A program made the position numbers and the translations under genes. Below, piece after piece: positions 39,034 to 48,340 of a stretch of 64,000 nucleotides of DNA (position 1 is the first letter of the stretch; each line of letters starts with the position of its first letter). Location of the stretch: NCBI GenBank assembly GCA_963814975.1, contig CAWFFB010000010.1, positions 124,001 to 188,000 of the forward strand, read 5' to 3'. The notes under the pieces are model-generated. The model saw only the letters and a program-made list of their open reading frames with translations, was not told the origin of the DNA and did not search any database. Source of the DNA: CAVUXJ01 sp963814975 (GTDB taxonomy: Bacteria > Acidobacteriota > Vicinamibacteria > Vicinamibacterales > CAVVIG01).

Positions 39034-39816
39034 GTGAGCGCGTCGACGGCTGCGGCTAACGTTGTGGATGAGGAACGGCCATTGCCGGAGGTCTCCAAGT
39101 CCCCCGACCGCATCGCGGGGATGTTCGATGCGATTGCGGGCAAGTACGATTTCCTCAACCGCCTTCTGAGCGCCGGCATCGATGGCCGCTGGAGGCGCCA
39201 CGCGATCCGGGCGCTGCAACTGAGCGGGCGCGAGCGCGTCCTCGATCTCTGCACGGGCACGGCGGATCTTGCGATCGCGGCGCGGACGGCGAGGCCGGCG
39301 GCCGCCCGCGTGGTCGGTATCGATTTCTCGGGCGCGATGCTGGGAGTCGCGCGGGACAAGCTGCGGCTTCGGCGCCTCGAGGATTCGGTCGCCCTGGTCC
39401 GGGGCGACGCAACCCGGACGCCCCTCGCCGATCGCTCGGTGGATGCGGTCACGATCGCGTTCGGCATCCGCAACGTGGAGAACGTCGAAGTGGCCTGCGC
39501 GGAGATCCGCCGCGTGCTCAGGCCCGGTGGCCGGCTCGCCATCCTCGAGTTCGCGATTCCGACGATGCGCGGCGTGCGGCCGGCCTACCTCTGGTACTTC
39601 AACCGCGTGGTGCCGCGAATCGGCCGCCTCGTCTCGCGGCACGGTGCGGCGTACGGGTACCTGCCAGCCTCGGTCGGCCGGTTCCTGCCGCCTGAAGAGT
39701 TTGTGAAACTTCTGGGACAGGCAGGATTTACGGACGTCGCGGCGAATCCGCTCACCTTTGGTATCGTGTTTCTGTATACGGCCCGTAAGGGCTCGTGCCG
39801 GGGCGCCCAAGGCTGA
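39034..39816 (+). CDS. menG: Demethylmenaquinone methyltransferase MenG/UbiE
   Basis: SAM-dependent methylation that completes menaquinone. Family opening FDAIAGKYDFLNRLLSAGIDGRWR, motif I VLDLCTGTADLA, motif II VTIAFGIRNVEN, motif III RPGGRLAILEFAIP, and the closing YGYLPASVGRFLPPEEF. 260 residues, GTG start three bases after ubiX. Last gene of the menaquinone cluster. Confidence 0.93.
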   Translation: MSASTAAANVVDEERPLPEVSKSPDRIAGMFDAIAGKYDFLNRLLSAGIDGRWRRHAIRALQLSGRERVLDLCTGTADLAIAARTARPAAARVVGIDFSGAMLGVARDKLRLRRLEDSVALVRGDATRTPLADRSVDAVTIAFGIRNVENVEVACAEIRRVLRPGGRLAILEFAIPTMRGVRPAYLWYFNRVVPRIGRLVSRHGAAYGYLPASVGRFLPPEEFVKLLGQAGFTDVAANPLTFGIVFLYTARKGSCRGAQG

Positions 39817-39871
39817 GGGCGGGGCTGGAGGCTGGGGTTCAGACGGATTAGAATCTCCTAGGCCAAGGTGG

Positions 39872-39899
39872 CTGACGTCCGATCCCTGACTGATATACT
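39872..39899 (+). promoter_or_regulatory. Possible promoter before the TonB-like gene
   Basis: CTGACG, 16-base spacer, TATACT (39894-39899). The start codon at 39915 is 15 bases after the -10, so the leader would be under ten bases. Confidence 0.4.
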
Positions 39900-39914
39900 G
39901 CTGTTAAGCTCCTG

Positions 39915-40875
39915 ATGTACTTCGATTTCGAGGATTACCGGCCCGATATCAGCCCGGTGGGGCGCGCCATTTCGTGGCGCGAGGGAATCCTCATCTCGAT
40001 CATCGCCCACATGGCGATGGTGATCCTGCTGTTGCTGGCCCCAAAACTGTTTCCGTTCGACGAGGAAGCCGCGAGAGCGCGCGCGGCTGCGATCGAGAAG
40101 CAGCTCGCGCGTGAAAAGACGCGGTTTGTCTTCGTGCAGCCGCGGGTCGATCTCAAGGCTCCGAAGCCGCCCGAACGCGGTGTCGCTTCCGATGCCGATC
40201 GGCTGGCGCGCTCGCCCGAGCAGGCCAAGAAGCCGCAATCCTCTTCCGTTCTCGCGCGGGAATACCCGCGAACCCGTCGAACGGACGCAGCCCGAAACGG
40301 CGCGCGGCCGAGGGCCGTCCCCCGAACCCTCGCCGGAGCAGCAGGCGCTCGCACAACCCCAGACCCAGCCGCCCGCCGACACCACGGACGCACCGAAGCT
40401 GCCGCCCTCGTCGACGGCTTTACCGTTGCCGTCCGCCAGGGCACCGCAGAACAGCGCGCGCTTGCCGGGAGGGTCGCTCGGTGAGGCGCTGCGCAATCTT
40501 GATCGCTACGTCCAGTCCGATCAATTCGAGAACTCGCAGGGCAACGGCGCTTTCGGTCCCGCCATTCAGTTCGACACCAAAGGCGTCGAATTCGGTCCGT
40601 GGATCCGCCGGTTCGTCCAGCAGGTCAAGCGGAACTGGCTGATTCCGATGGCCGTGATGTCGATGAGCGGGCACGTCGTCATCACCTTCAACGTTCACAA
40701 GAACGGCGCCTTGACCGACCTCACCATCGCCGGCCCGTGTCCCGTCGAAGCATTCAACCACGCCGCGTATGGCGCGCTGGTCGCGTCGAATCCGACGGCG
40801 CCGCTGCCGCCCGAGTACCCCTCGGATACCGCGTTCTTCACCGTGACGTTTTTCTACAATGAAGACGCACGATGA
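39915..40875 (+). CDS. TonB C-terminal-domain protein (one frame change)
   Basis: About 320 residues: a short cytoplasmic start, one inner-membrane helix (ILISIIAHMAMVILLLLAPKLF), a long Pro/Glu/Ala-rich periplasmic linker, and a TonB-type C-terminal domain (FVQQVKRNWLIPMAVMSMSGHVVITFNVHKNGALTDL, ending FFTVTFFYNEDAR). Such stand-alone TonB/energy-transducing proteins span the periplasm. An extra G near 40262 moves the frame. The 27-residue membrane peptide and miaA follow closely. Confidence 0.82.
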
Positions 40876-40879
40876 GGTC

Positions 40880-40963
40880 ATGCTCACGCGATCGCAACAG
40901 CTCGGCCTGCTGATTCTCGTCTGCCTCTTCGTCGCGTATCTCGTCGTTCGCCTTCGCGGGTAA
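40880..40963 (+). CDS. 27-residue single-helix membrane peptide
   Basis: Small frame reading MLTRSQQLGLLILVCLFVAY then LVVRLRG: one hydrophobic helix with a basic C-terminus. The start lies four bases after the tonB-like stop, and its TAA overlaps the ATG of miaA (TAATG), so the spacing fits a coupled gene. No homologue recognised; could be a chance frame. Confidence 0.45.
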   Translation: MLTRSQQLGLLILVCLFVAYLVVRLRG

Positions 40964-41917
40964 TGCGGCGCCGTCAGGTCGTCGCGATCCTGGGTCCGAC
41001 CGCGGCGGGGAAGAGCGCACTCGCTCTCGCGCTCGCAGCGAGCCGCGGCGGCGAGATCATCAATTGCGATTCGACCGCGGTCTATCGTGGATTCGACATC
41101 GGCACCGACAAGGTACCGCTGGCCGACCAGCGTGGCATCCCGCACCATCTTGTCGACATCGTCGAGCCGACCGCGGAGTATACGGCCGCGCAGTATGCCC
41201 GCGACGCTGCCGCCGCCATCCGCGACATCCATGCGCGGGGCGGATTGCCATTCCTCGTCGGCGGCACCGGCTTCTACTATCGCGCGCTGACGCGCGGCCT
41301 GTTCCCGGGGCCCGGACGGGACAGCCGGCTGCGCGCCCGCCTCGAAGCGATTGCCACCCGCCGCGGCGTGATGTTTCTGCACCGCCTGCTCAGGCGGATC
41401 GACCCCGCGTCGGCCGACCGAATTCAGCCGCGCGACCTGAAACGGAGCGTCCGCGCGCTCGAAGTGTTCTTTCTGACCGGCCGGCCGCTGACCGAACATT
41501 TCGCAGCGACGGTGTCGCCGATTCCGGAGATCGAGGTGCTGCCGATTGCCGTCCGGCTGCCGGCGGACGAGACGTCGGTCCGCGTGACGAAAGCGCGTGG
41601 ATCAGCAGTTCGAGCGCGGGTTGCTGGACGAGATCCGGGCGTTGCTCGCCCGTGGGATTCCGGAAACCGCCCGTCCGTTTGGAGGGCTCGTGTACCGCCA
41701 GGCTCTCGAGCACCTGCACGGGGTCCGCGACGAGGGCGCGACGCGCGCGCTGATCGCGCAGGAGAATCGCCGGTACGCCAGGCGTCAGTTGATCTGGTTC
41801 CGCAAAGAGCCTAATCTACGGTGGTTCGTCGGCCCCGGCGAATCGCCTTCGACGGTCGCAGCCGCGAGTCGCCTGCTCGACGAACGGCTCAATGAGCTAG
41901 GCCGCTCGCCTCGCTAA
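40963..41917 (+). CDS. miaA: tRNA dimethylallyltransferase MiaA (one frame change)
   Basis: Prenylates A37 of tRNAs reading UNN codons. P-loop GPTAAGKSALA, NCDSTAVYRGFDIGTDK, HHLVDI, LVGGTGFYYRALTRGLFPGP, and the RRYARRQLIWFRKEPNLRWF ending. About 318 residues. The frame changes near 41600, before VDQQFERGLLDEI. deoB starts directly after its stop. Confidence 0.92.
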
Positions 41918-43091
41918 GTGCCGTTTACCAGAGCCATCGTGATCGTCCTCGACGGTGTCGGCATCGGCGAGCTGCCGGACGCGGCCGCCTATGGGGACCA
42001 AGGCAGCAACACACTGGGCAATATCGCCCGGAGGGTGCCGCTGAAGCTTGCGACGCTCCGCACGCTGGGACTCGGACGCCTCGTGACCCTCGGCGGATCG
42101 GATCCGGGCGCCGGCGGACGCGGGGCCGCCGTCGGCAGGATGAAGGAGGCCTCGCCCGGCAAGGACTCGGTCACCGGACATTGGGAGATGATGGGACTCG
42201 TGCTCGCGAGGCCGTTCCCGGTATTCTCGAACGGCTTCCCGTCCGGGACGATCGCGGAGTTCGCGCGCCTGACTGGCCGCGGCGTGCTGGGCAACAAGGC
42301 GGCGTCCGGCACGGCGATCATCGACGAGCTGGGTCGCGAACACCTGCGCTCCGGTGCCTTCATCGTCTACACATCGGCCGACAGCGTCTTTCAAATCGCG
42401 GCGCACGAGGATGTCGTTCCGCTTCCGGAGCTGTATCGCGCCTGCGACATCGCCTATGCACTGGTCGCGGAGGGCCTCGGCGTCGGCCGTGTGATTGCCC
42501 GGCCCTTCGTGGGCGCGCCCGGGCAGTTCCGGCGGACCGCCAACCGGCGCGACTATGTGCTCCCGCCGCCAGGCGAGACGCTGCTGGATCGCCTGAAAGC
42601 CTCCGCCAGCACCGTCGTCGCGATTGGCAAGATCGAGGATCTGTTCGCCGGCCGCGGCATCACCCGCGCGATTCACACCGCGAACGACGATGAAGGCATG
42701 GATGAGTTGACGCGGCAGCTGCCGCAGACCCGCTGAAGGGCTGATCGTGACGAACCTGGTGGACTTCGACACTCAGTACGGTCACCGTAACGATGTGGCA
42801 GGGTACGCGCACAACCTGGAGCGCTTCGACGCCAGGCTGGGGGGGTTGTTGCCGAAGCTTGGGGATGGCGACCTGCTGATCATCACCGCGGATCACGGCA
42901 ACGATCCGACGACGGCCAGCACGGATCACTCGCGCGAGTACGTGCCGCTGCTTGTCAGCGGCCCGGGCGTGAGCCCGGTGGATCTCGGCACGAGGCAGAC
43001 ATTTGCGGATCTCGGCCAGACGCTGGCACACGCGTTCGACGTGCCCGCGCTCGCGTACGGCACCAGTTTCCTTCATGAGATTACTTCGTAG
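41918..43091 (+). CDS. deoB: Phosphopentomutase DeoB (one frame change)
   Basis: Interconverts (deoxy)ribose 1- and 5-phosphate in nucleoside salvage; alkaline-phosphatase-superfamily metalloenzyme. AIVIVLDGVGIGELPDAAAYGD, SNTLGNIA, KDSVTGHWEMMG (catalytic Thr region), then TNLVDFDTQYGHRNDVAGYA and LLIITADHGNDPTT. About 390 residues. An extra C near 42730 stops the first frame just before EGLIVTNLVDFD. GTG start. Together with mtnP and the PfkB kinase it suggests active nucleoside recycling. Confidence 0.93.
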
Positions 43092-43121
43092 GCGCGCGGT
43101 GATCGTCCGCGATCCATCATC

Positions 43122-44160
43122 GTGACGATTCGCGAACAGCTCGAAGCACGCGAGCGGGCCCTGCTCGCCCCACAGGCGGCCAAGAGCGCCGACTCGAGGG
43201 GACGCTTGCGACCGGAACGCGAAGACGACGTCCGCCCGGCGTTTCAACGCGATCGCGATCGGGTCATCCACTGTAAGGCGTTTCGCCGTCTCAAACACAA
43301 GACGCAGGTGTTCTTCGCGCCGACCGGCGATCACTATCGAACGCGGCTGACCCATACGCTGGAGGTGGCGCAGATTGCTCGGACCATCGCCAAGGTCCTG
43401 CGGCTGCAACGAAGAGCTCACCGAGGCGATTGCGCTCGGCCACGATCTGGGACACACGCCGTTCGGGCACGCCGGCGAACGGGTCATCGACGCACTGATG
43501 CCCGGCGGCTTCAACCATTACGAGCAGAGCCTCCGCATCATCGACGTGCTCGAGAACGACCGCGCGGGCCTCAATCTCACCTGGGAAGTCCGCGACGGCA
43601 TCGCGAAGCACTCGAAGGGTAAATCGGGCGCCCCGGTCGGCATGGCGGCCGGGGTTCGCGCGAGCACGATCGAAGGACAGATCATGCGAGTGGCGGATCT
43701 CATTGCCTATGTCAATCACGACATCGACGATGCTGTTCGCGCCGGGCTGTTGCAGACCGACGATCTTCCGCGCGATCTGGTCGGCGCCCTGGGCCCGTCC
43801 TCGTCGATCCGTATCGGCACGATGGTGAAGGACGTCGTCACCCACACGCTGGCGGGCGACCTCTCCGAGATCCGGATGAGCCCCGGCATCCTCGACGCGG
43901 TCCTGCGCCTCCGGGGGTTCCTGTTCGAGGCGGTCTACGAGAACACGACCGCGACGGTTGAGTTCCAGAAGGCCTCCGGTATCCTGTCGGGGCTCTGGGA
44001 GAAGGTTCGGGATCGCCCCGACGAGTTTCTCGATCGCACGACGATCGACACCGAGGGCATCGACACCGCCGTGCGCGACTTCATCGCGGGCATGACCGAT
44101 CGGTATGCCATCCGGCTGTTCGAGCAGCTCTTCATTCCGAAGCCCTGGTCCATCGACTAG
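43122..44160 (+). CDS. dgt: Deoxyguanosinetriphosphate triphosphohydrolase-like protein (one frame change)
   Basis: HD-domain dNTP triphosphohydrolase. FQRDRDRVIHCKAFRRLKHKTQVF, RTRLTHTLEVAQIARTI (first His), ALGHDLGHTPFGHAGE (HD pair), GGFNHYEQSLRI, and VADLIAYVNHDIDDAVRAG. About 345 residues, the shorter 'dGTPase-like' type. An extra C near 43408 (before NEELTEAIALG) breaks the frame. GTG start. Confidence 0.9.
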
Positions 44161-44297
44161 GGAATCGGGTCACGGGACCATGGGAACGATCGAGCGACGG
44201 ATGATCGCGTGACAGGGCGTTTCGCCGGTGTTCGGGAAAGGCCAAACGGCCGCCCAAATGAGCAGATCCCCCGATCGCCCAACCGCCAAATTCCGTA

Positions 44298-44306
44298 TGG
44301 TATATT
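44298..44306 (+). promoter_or_regulatory. Extended -10 promoter before yceD-rpmF
   Basis: TGGTATATT: TG-n-TATATT, an extended -10, nine bases before the start codon at 44316. The 155-base gap upstream shows GGAAT at its left end and ATTCC near its right end and nothing else notable. Confidence 0.45.
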
Positions 44307-44315
44307 GGTGAGTTC

Positions 44316-44840
44316 ATGCTGTCGCTGAATCTCGCGAGGATCCGGACGGCGCAGGAGCGCTTCGAGTTCGTCTACGAGCCTGAGGCGTTTCCGGAGAAGG
44401 GCGAAAGCTTTGGGGTCGTCGCGCCAATCACGCTGGCGTTCGACATCTACAAGGACAAAGACCAGTTTCGTCTCGTCGGGGCTGTGCAGACGACGCTGGA
44501 GTTGATGTGCAGCCGCTGTCTCGAACCCTTCACGTTGCCGGTTGATGCCTCGTTCGATCTCCGCTACCATCCGCATGCGCTGAACACCGGCGAGGGGGAG
44601 CGGGAGGTCGAAGAGGACGATCTCACGACGGCGTTCTACGAGAACGAGACGATCGATCTTGGTCTGCTCATGGCGGAACAGTTCTACCTGGCGCTGCCGA
44701 TGAAGCCGTTGTGCAGCGTGGGATGCAAGGGCCTCTGCCCGGAGTGCGGCGCGAATCTCAATCGCGCGACCTGCACCTGCACGCGAGGGTGGGAGGATCC
44801 GAGGTTCGCCGTCTTGAAGCGACTGAAAGGTGAAAGCTAG
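44316..44840 (+). CDS. yceD: YceD-family (DUF177) protein
   Basis: 174 residues. Central MCSRCLEPFTLPVDASFDLRY and C-terminal CSVGCKGLCPECGANLNRATCTC motifs of the YceD family, a metal-binding-looking protein linked to 23S rRNA accumulation in some bacteria. It is almost always found directly before rpmF, as here. Confidence 0.9.
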   Translation: MLSLNLARIRTAQERFEFVYEPEAFPEKGESFGVVAPITLAFDIYKDKDQFRLVGAVQTTLELMCSRCLEPFTLPVDASFDLRYHPHALNTGEGEREVEEDDLTTAFYENETIDLGLLMAEQFYLALPMKPLCSVGCKGLCPECGANLNRATCTCTRGWEDPRFAVLKRLKGES

Positions 44841-44848
44841 AGAACGAG

Positions 44849-45031
44849 ATGCCAAATCCCAAGCGACGACATTCGAAGACGCGGACGGCCAAGCGTCGGA
44901 CGCACGATACGCTGAAACCGGTGGGCCTCGGCGAATGCCCCCACTGCCACGAGCCCAAGCCGCCGCACCGCGTGTGCGCGAATTGCGGCTATTACCGCGG
45001 ACGACAGGCGAGGGCGGTGGAAGAAGATTAG
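44849..45031 (+). CDS. rpmF: 50S ribosomal protein L32
   Basis: 60 residues: MPNPKRRHSKTRTAKRRTHD opening and a zinc ribbon CPHCHEPKPPHRVCANCG with all four cysteines. Position between yceD and plsX is the classical arrangement. Confidence 0.97.
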   Translation: MPNPKRRHSKTRTAKRRTHDTLKPVGLGECPHCHEPKPPHRVCANCGYYRGRQARAVEED

Positions 45032-45038
45032 AATCGCA

Positions 45039-45167
45039 GGGTTCGCTAGCTTCTCACGTCCGTGTCCTCACCCTGAACCTCCTGCGGCAGCCGGGAGCCT
45101 CGTGACGCCCCTGGATCTCGTGAGTCCTGCGAACCCCCGAACCTCGTGAGCCTCGTGAACCTCGATA
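45039..45167. repeat. Word-repeat spacer (rpmF to plsX)
   Basis: Tandem 9-base word CCTCGTGAG / CCTCGTGAA / CCTCGATAA from 45142, with further TCTCGTGAG and CCTCGTGAC copies upstream. GGGTTCGC (45039-45046) pairs exactly with GCGAACCC (45129-45136). No gene in the 153-base gap. Confidence 0.65.
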
Positions 45168-45184
45168 ATCCTTAGAACCTCTAG

Positions 45185-46201
45185 ATGATCTGGATTGCCG
45201 TCGACGCCATGGGAGGCGATCAGGCGCCGGGGCACGTCGTCGAGGGTGCCCTCGCGGCGGCGCGGCACTTCGAGCTTGGCGTCGCCCTGGTCGGGCCCGC
45301 CGAACGGCTGCAGGCCGAACTGGAGCGGCCCGAGGGCGGCGCCCTCCCGCGGCACGTCCGCATCGTCGACGCCGGCGCCGCCGTGGAAATGGCCGAGGCG
45401 CCGGCCGCAGCCCTGCGGCGGAAGCCGAACGCCTCGATCAAGATTGCAGCCGACCTGGTGGCCCGTGGCGAGGCCGCCGCGCTCTTCAGCGCCGGCCACA
45501 CGGGTGCCACCGTGATGGCCGCGCATGGCGCTTTCGGCATGTTGCCGGGCGTCGACCGCCCCGCCCTCGCGGCGACGATTCCGACCCGGCGTCACCCGGC
45601 GATCCTGCTGGACGTCGGCGCCAGCGTCGAGTGCCGGCCGCCGCACCTTCTTCAGTTCGCGGTGATGGGCAGCATGTATGCCCGCGTGGCGTTCGGTCTG
45701 GAGACTCCGCGGGTCGCGCTTCTCTCGATTGGCGAGGAGGCGACCAAGGGCAATGAGCTGACCCGCGAAGCGCACCGGCTGCTCAAAGCGTCACAGCTGC
45801 CATTCATCGGCAACATCGAGGCGCGGGACGTCTACAGCGGCGCCGCCGATGTGATCGTCTCCGACGGATTCACGGGCAACATCGCGCTGAAAGTCAGCGA
45901 AGGCCTCGTCGAAATGGTCGAGGCTCTGCTGGGCGAAGAGCTGTCGGCGACGATCACGCTGCGCATGGGATCGCTGCTGGCGCGACGGGCGCTCCGCCAT
46001 TTCCGCAAGCGTGTTGACTATTCCGAGTATGGCGGTGCGCCGCTGCTGGGCATCGCCGGGATCGCCATCGTCGGCCATGGGCGCTCGAGCGCCAAGGCCG
46101 TGCGCAACGCGGTCGCGATGGCATTCCGGTTTGCGTCCGACCGCTTCATCGAACGCGTCGAGCGCGAGATCGCCGCCGCCGCTGTTGGCCTGAACCAGTG
46201 A
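45185..46201 (+). CDS. plsX: Phosphate acyltransferase PlsX
   Basis: Makes acyl-phosphate from acyl-ACP for phospholipid synthesis. 338 residues, intact: IAVDAMGGDQAPGHVVEGAL, FSAGHTGATVMAAHG, VALLSIGEEATKGNELTREAH, FIGNIEARDVYSGAADVIVSDGFTGNIALK, and YSEYGGAPLLGIAGIAIVGHGRSSAKAV. Its stop overlaps the GTG start of fabD. Confidence 0.96.
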   Translation: MIWIAVDAMGGDQAPGHVVEGALAAARHFELGVALVGPAERLQAELERPEGGALPRHVRIVDAGAAVEMAEAPAAALRRKPNASIKIAADLVARGEAAALFSAGHTGATVMAAHGAFGMLPGVDRPALAATIPTRRHPAILLDVGASVECRPPHLLQFAVMGSMYARVAFGLETPRVALLSIGEEATKGNELTREAHRLLKASQLPFIGNIEARDVYSGAADVIVSDGFTGNIALKVSEGLVEMVEALLGEELSATITLRMGSLLARRALRHFRKRVDYSEYGGAPLLGIAGIAIVGHGRSSAKAVRNAVAMAFRFASDRFIERVEREIAAAAVGLNQ

Positions 46202-47135
46202 TCGCGTTCATCTTTCCCGGCCAGGGTTCGCAGAAAGTCGGCATGGGGAAGGCGCTCGCCGAAGCCTTTCCGATCTGCCGCCAGCTGTTCGACGAAGCGG
46301 ACGCGGCGCTTGGGCGACCGTTGAGCCGTCTCTGTTTCGAAGGGCCCGAAGATCAGTTGATGCTGACCGCGAACACACAGCCGGCCATTCTCGCCGTCAG
46401 CATCGCGGCGCAGCGGTTCCTCGCTGTCCAGGGGCATCGAACCGGCCTTTGTCGCCGGCCACAGCCTCGGCGAGTACTCCGCCAACGTCGCAGCGGGCAC
46501 GTTCGATTTCGCCGACGCCGTCCGCATCGTGAGCCGCCGCGGCCGCTACATGCAGGAGGCCGTGCCGGTCGGCACCGGCGCGATGGCTGCGGTGCTCGGC
46601 CTCGACGCCGACAAAGTGGCACAGGCGTGCGAGGAAGCCGCTGAGGGGGAAGTCGTCAGCCCCGCGAACGTGAACGGCGGCGGCCAGGTTGTGATTGCGG
46701 GCTCGCGCGACGCCGTGGCGCGCGCCGGCGAGCGCGCCAGGGCGCTTGGCGCGAAGCGGGTCGTACCGCTTCCGGTCAGCGCGCCGTTCCACTGCGCTCC
46801 TGATGAAGCCTGCGGAAGATCGGCTCGCGCCCGAGCTGCGCGCGCTCGCGGTCCGGGATCCGCGCGTTCCCATCGTCGCCAACGTGGACGGCGTCCCGAA
46901 GCGCGTGGCGTCTGGCACTGACGGCGCGATCGAGGCGCTTGTCAAGCAGGTCTCGTCACCGGTGCGCTGGGACGCCGTCGTTCGCCGCCTTGCGTCGGAA
47001 GGCGTCACAACGTATGTTGAGGTGGGTCCGGGCGCCGTCCTGAGCGGATTGGTCAAGAAGATCCATCGCGAGGCGTCGGTCGCGAGCTTCGGCAGCCCGG
47101 ACGATCTTGGGGCCGTCGAGGCGCTCCTTTCATGA
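46198..47135 (+). CDS. fabD: Malonyl-CoA:ACP transacylase FabD (two frame changes)
   Basis: Loads malonate onto ACP. IAFIFPGQGSQKVGMGKALAE, the catalytic GHSLGEYSA, ANVNGGGQVVIAG, and PVSAPFHCALMKPA with the catalytic His. About 311 residues. Extra bases near 46437 (a GG run read as GGG) and 46797 break the frame. GTG start overlaps plsX; its stop overlaps fabG. Confidence 0.93.
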
Positions 47136-47875
47136 TGTTTGATCTGACGGATCGTGTGGCGCTCGTGACGGGTGCCTCACGAGGGATCGGGCGCGCGATC
47201 GCGCTCAAGCTCGCCGCGCAGGGAGCGACCGTCGTCGCCGCGGGCCGCGGCGGGAACGCCGCCGGCACGGCTGCGGCGATCGTCGAGCGGGGCGGGCGAG
47301 CCGAAGCGGTCGATGTCGACGTGACCGACAGCGTGGCGCTCGCACAGCTGCCCGGAGCGATCGTGAAGGGTCACGGCCGTCTCGACGTGCTCGTCAGCAA
47401 CGCCGGCATCACGCGGGATCAGCTCCTGATGCGGATGAAGCGCGAGGAGTGGGATGCGGTGCTCGCCACCAATCTCACGGCGATGTTCACGCTGGCGCAG
47501 GCCGCGATGCGGCCGATGCTGAAGCAGCGCGGCGGCCGGATCATCGCCGTCAGTTCGGTCGTCGGCCAGATCGGGAACGCGGGGCAGACCAACTACGCCG
47601 CGTCCAAGGCGGGGCTGGTTGGATTTGCCAAGGCGCTGGCGCGCGAGGTCGCGTCGCGCGGCATTACGGTGAACGTGATCGCGCCCGGCATGATCGACAC
47701 CGACATGACCCGCGCGATCAGCGAGAAGGGTCACGTCGACTGGGCGGCGGAGATTCCACTCGGCCGGCTCGGTACCGTGGACGAGGTCGCGGCCGCGGCG
47801 TGCTATCTTGCATCCGATGAGGCAGCGTATATTACAGGGCACGTGCTGGCCGTGAACGGCGGAATGTACATGTAG
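47132..47875 (+). CDS. fabG: 3-oxoacyl-[ACP] reductase FabG
   Basis: NADPH-dependent short-chain reductase. VALVTGASRGIGRAIALKLA cofactor site, NAGITRDQLLMRMK, catalytic Ser in SSVVGQ, Tyr/Lys in YAASKAG, VNVIAPGMIDTDMT, and ITGHVLAVNGGMYM ending. 247 residues, intact. The 187-base gap to acpP contains an inverted REP-like pair. Confidence 0.96.
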   Translation: MMFDLTDRVALVTGASRGIGRAIALKLAAQGATVVAAGRGGNAAGTAAAIVERGGRAEAVDVDVTDSVALAQLPGAIVKGHGRLDVLVSNAGITRDQLLMRMKREEWDAVLATNLTAMFTLAQAAMRPMLKQRGGRIIAVSSVVGQIGNAGQTNYAASKAGLVGFAKALAREVASRGITVNVIAPGMIDTDMTRAISEKGHVDWAAEIPLGRLGTVDEVAAAACYLASDEAAYITGHVLAVNGGMYM

Positions 47876-47971
47876 TGGGATGGTCCGCCGGGTCGCGGTA
47901 CCGCAGGTGCGGTGCGGATGGTGTGCCTGAGGCCCGAACGCGTCGGCGGCGGCGCAAGTGAAGTACGGACG

Positions 47972-48043
47972 GTCCGCCCGAAGGCGGACACTACGTATGC
48001 GGCGGTGGAGCAAATGGTACGTAGTGTCCGGCTTCAGCCGGAC
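47972..48043. repeat. REP-like palindrome pair with GTAG heads
   Basis: Right unit 48021-48043: GTAG, then stem GTCCGGC-TTCA-GCCGGAC. Left unit 47972-47994 is the same kind in inverse orientation: GTCCGCC-CGAA-GGCGGAC followed by ACTAC. GACACTACGTA (47987-47997) and TACGTAGTGTC (48018-48028) are perfect inverted complements. The GTAG head plus hairpin and the facing pair recall RAYT-associated REP/BIME elements. Confidence 0.75.
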
Positions 48044-48062
48044 TATCGATGAGGAGGCGTGA

Positions 48063-48305
48063 ATGGCGGTAGCCGACAAGGTCAAGAGCATCATCGTGGA
48101 ACAGCTTGGCGTGGACGAAGAAGAGGTGACGCCGGATGCGTCGTTCGTCGACGATCTGGGCGCGGACTCGCTCGACACGGTTGAGCTGGTCATGGCGTTC
48201 GAGGAAGAGTTCGGGATCGAGATTCCCGACGAAGACGCCGAGAAGATCACGCGCGTCAAGGAAGCCGTGGAGTACATCGAGTCGCACGGCAAGGGCAAGA
48301 AGTAG
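48063..48305 (+). CDS. acpP: Acyl carrier protein
   Basis: 80 residues, acidic, four-helix. The phosphopantetheine site is Ser36 in GADSLDTVELVMAFEEEFG, and the ending has the usual ITRVKEAVEYI helix. GAGGAGG ribosome-binding site seven bases upstream. Carries the growing chain for FabD, FabG, FabZ and FabF encoded around it. Confidence 0.97.
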   Translation: MAVADKVKSIIVEQLGVDEEEVTPDASFVDDLGADSLDTVELVMAFEEEFGIEIPDEDAEKITRVKEAVEYIESHGKGKK

Positions 48306-48340
48306 CGTCTCGGTTTCCCTGGGGAGCGGAACAGAGCGGC

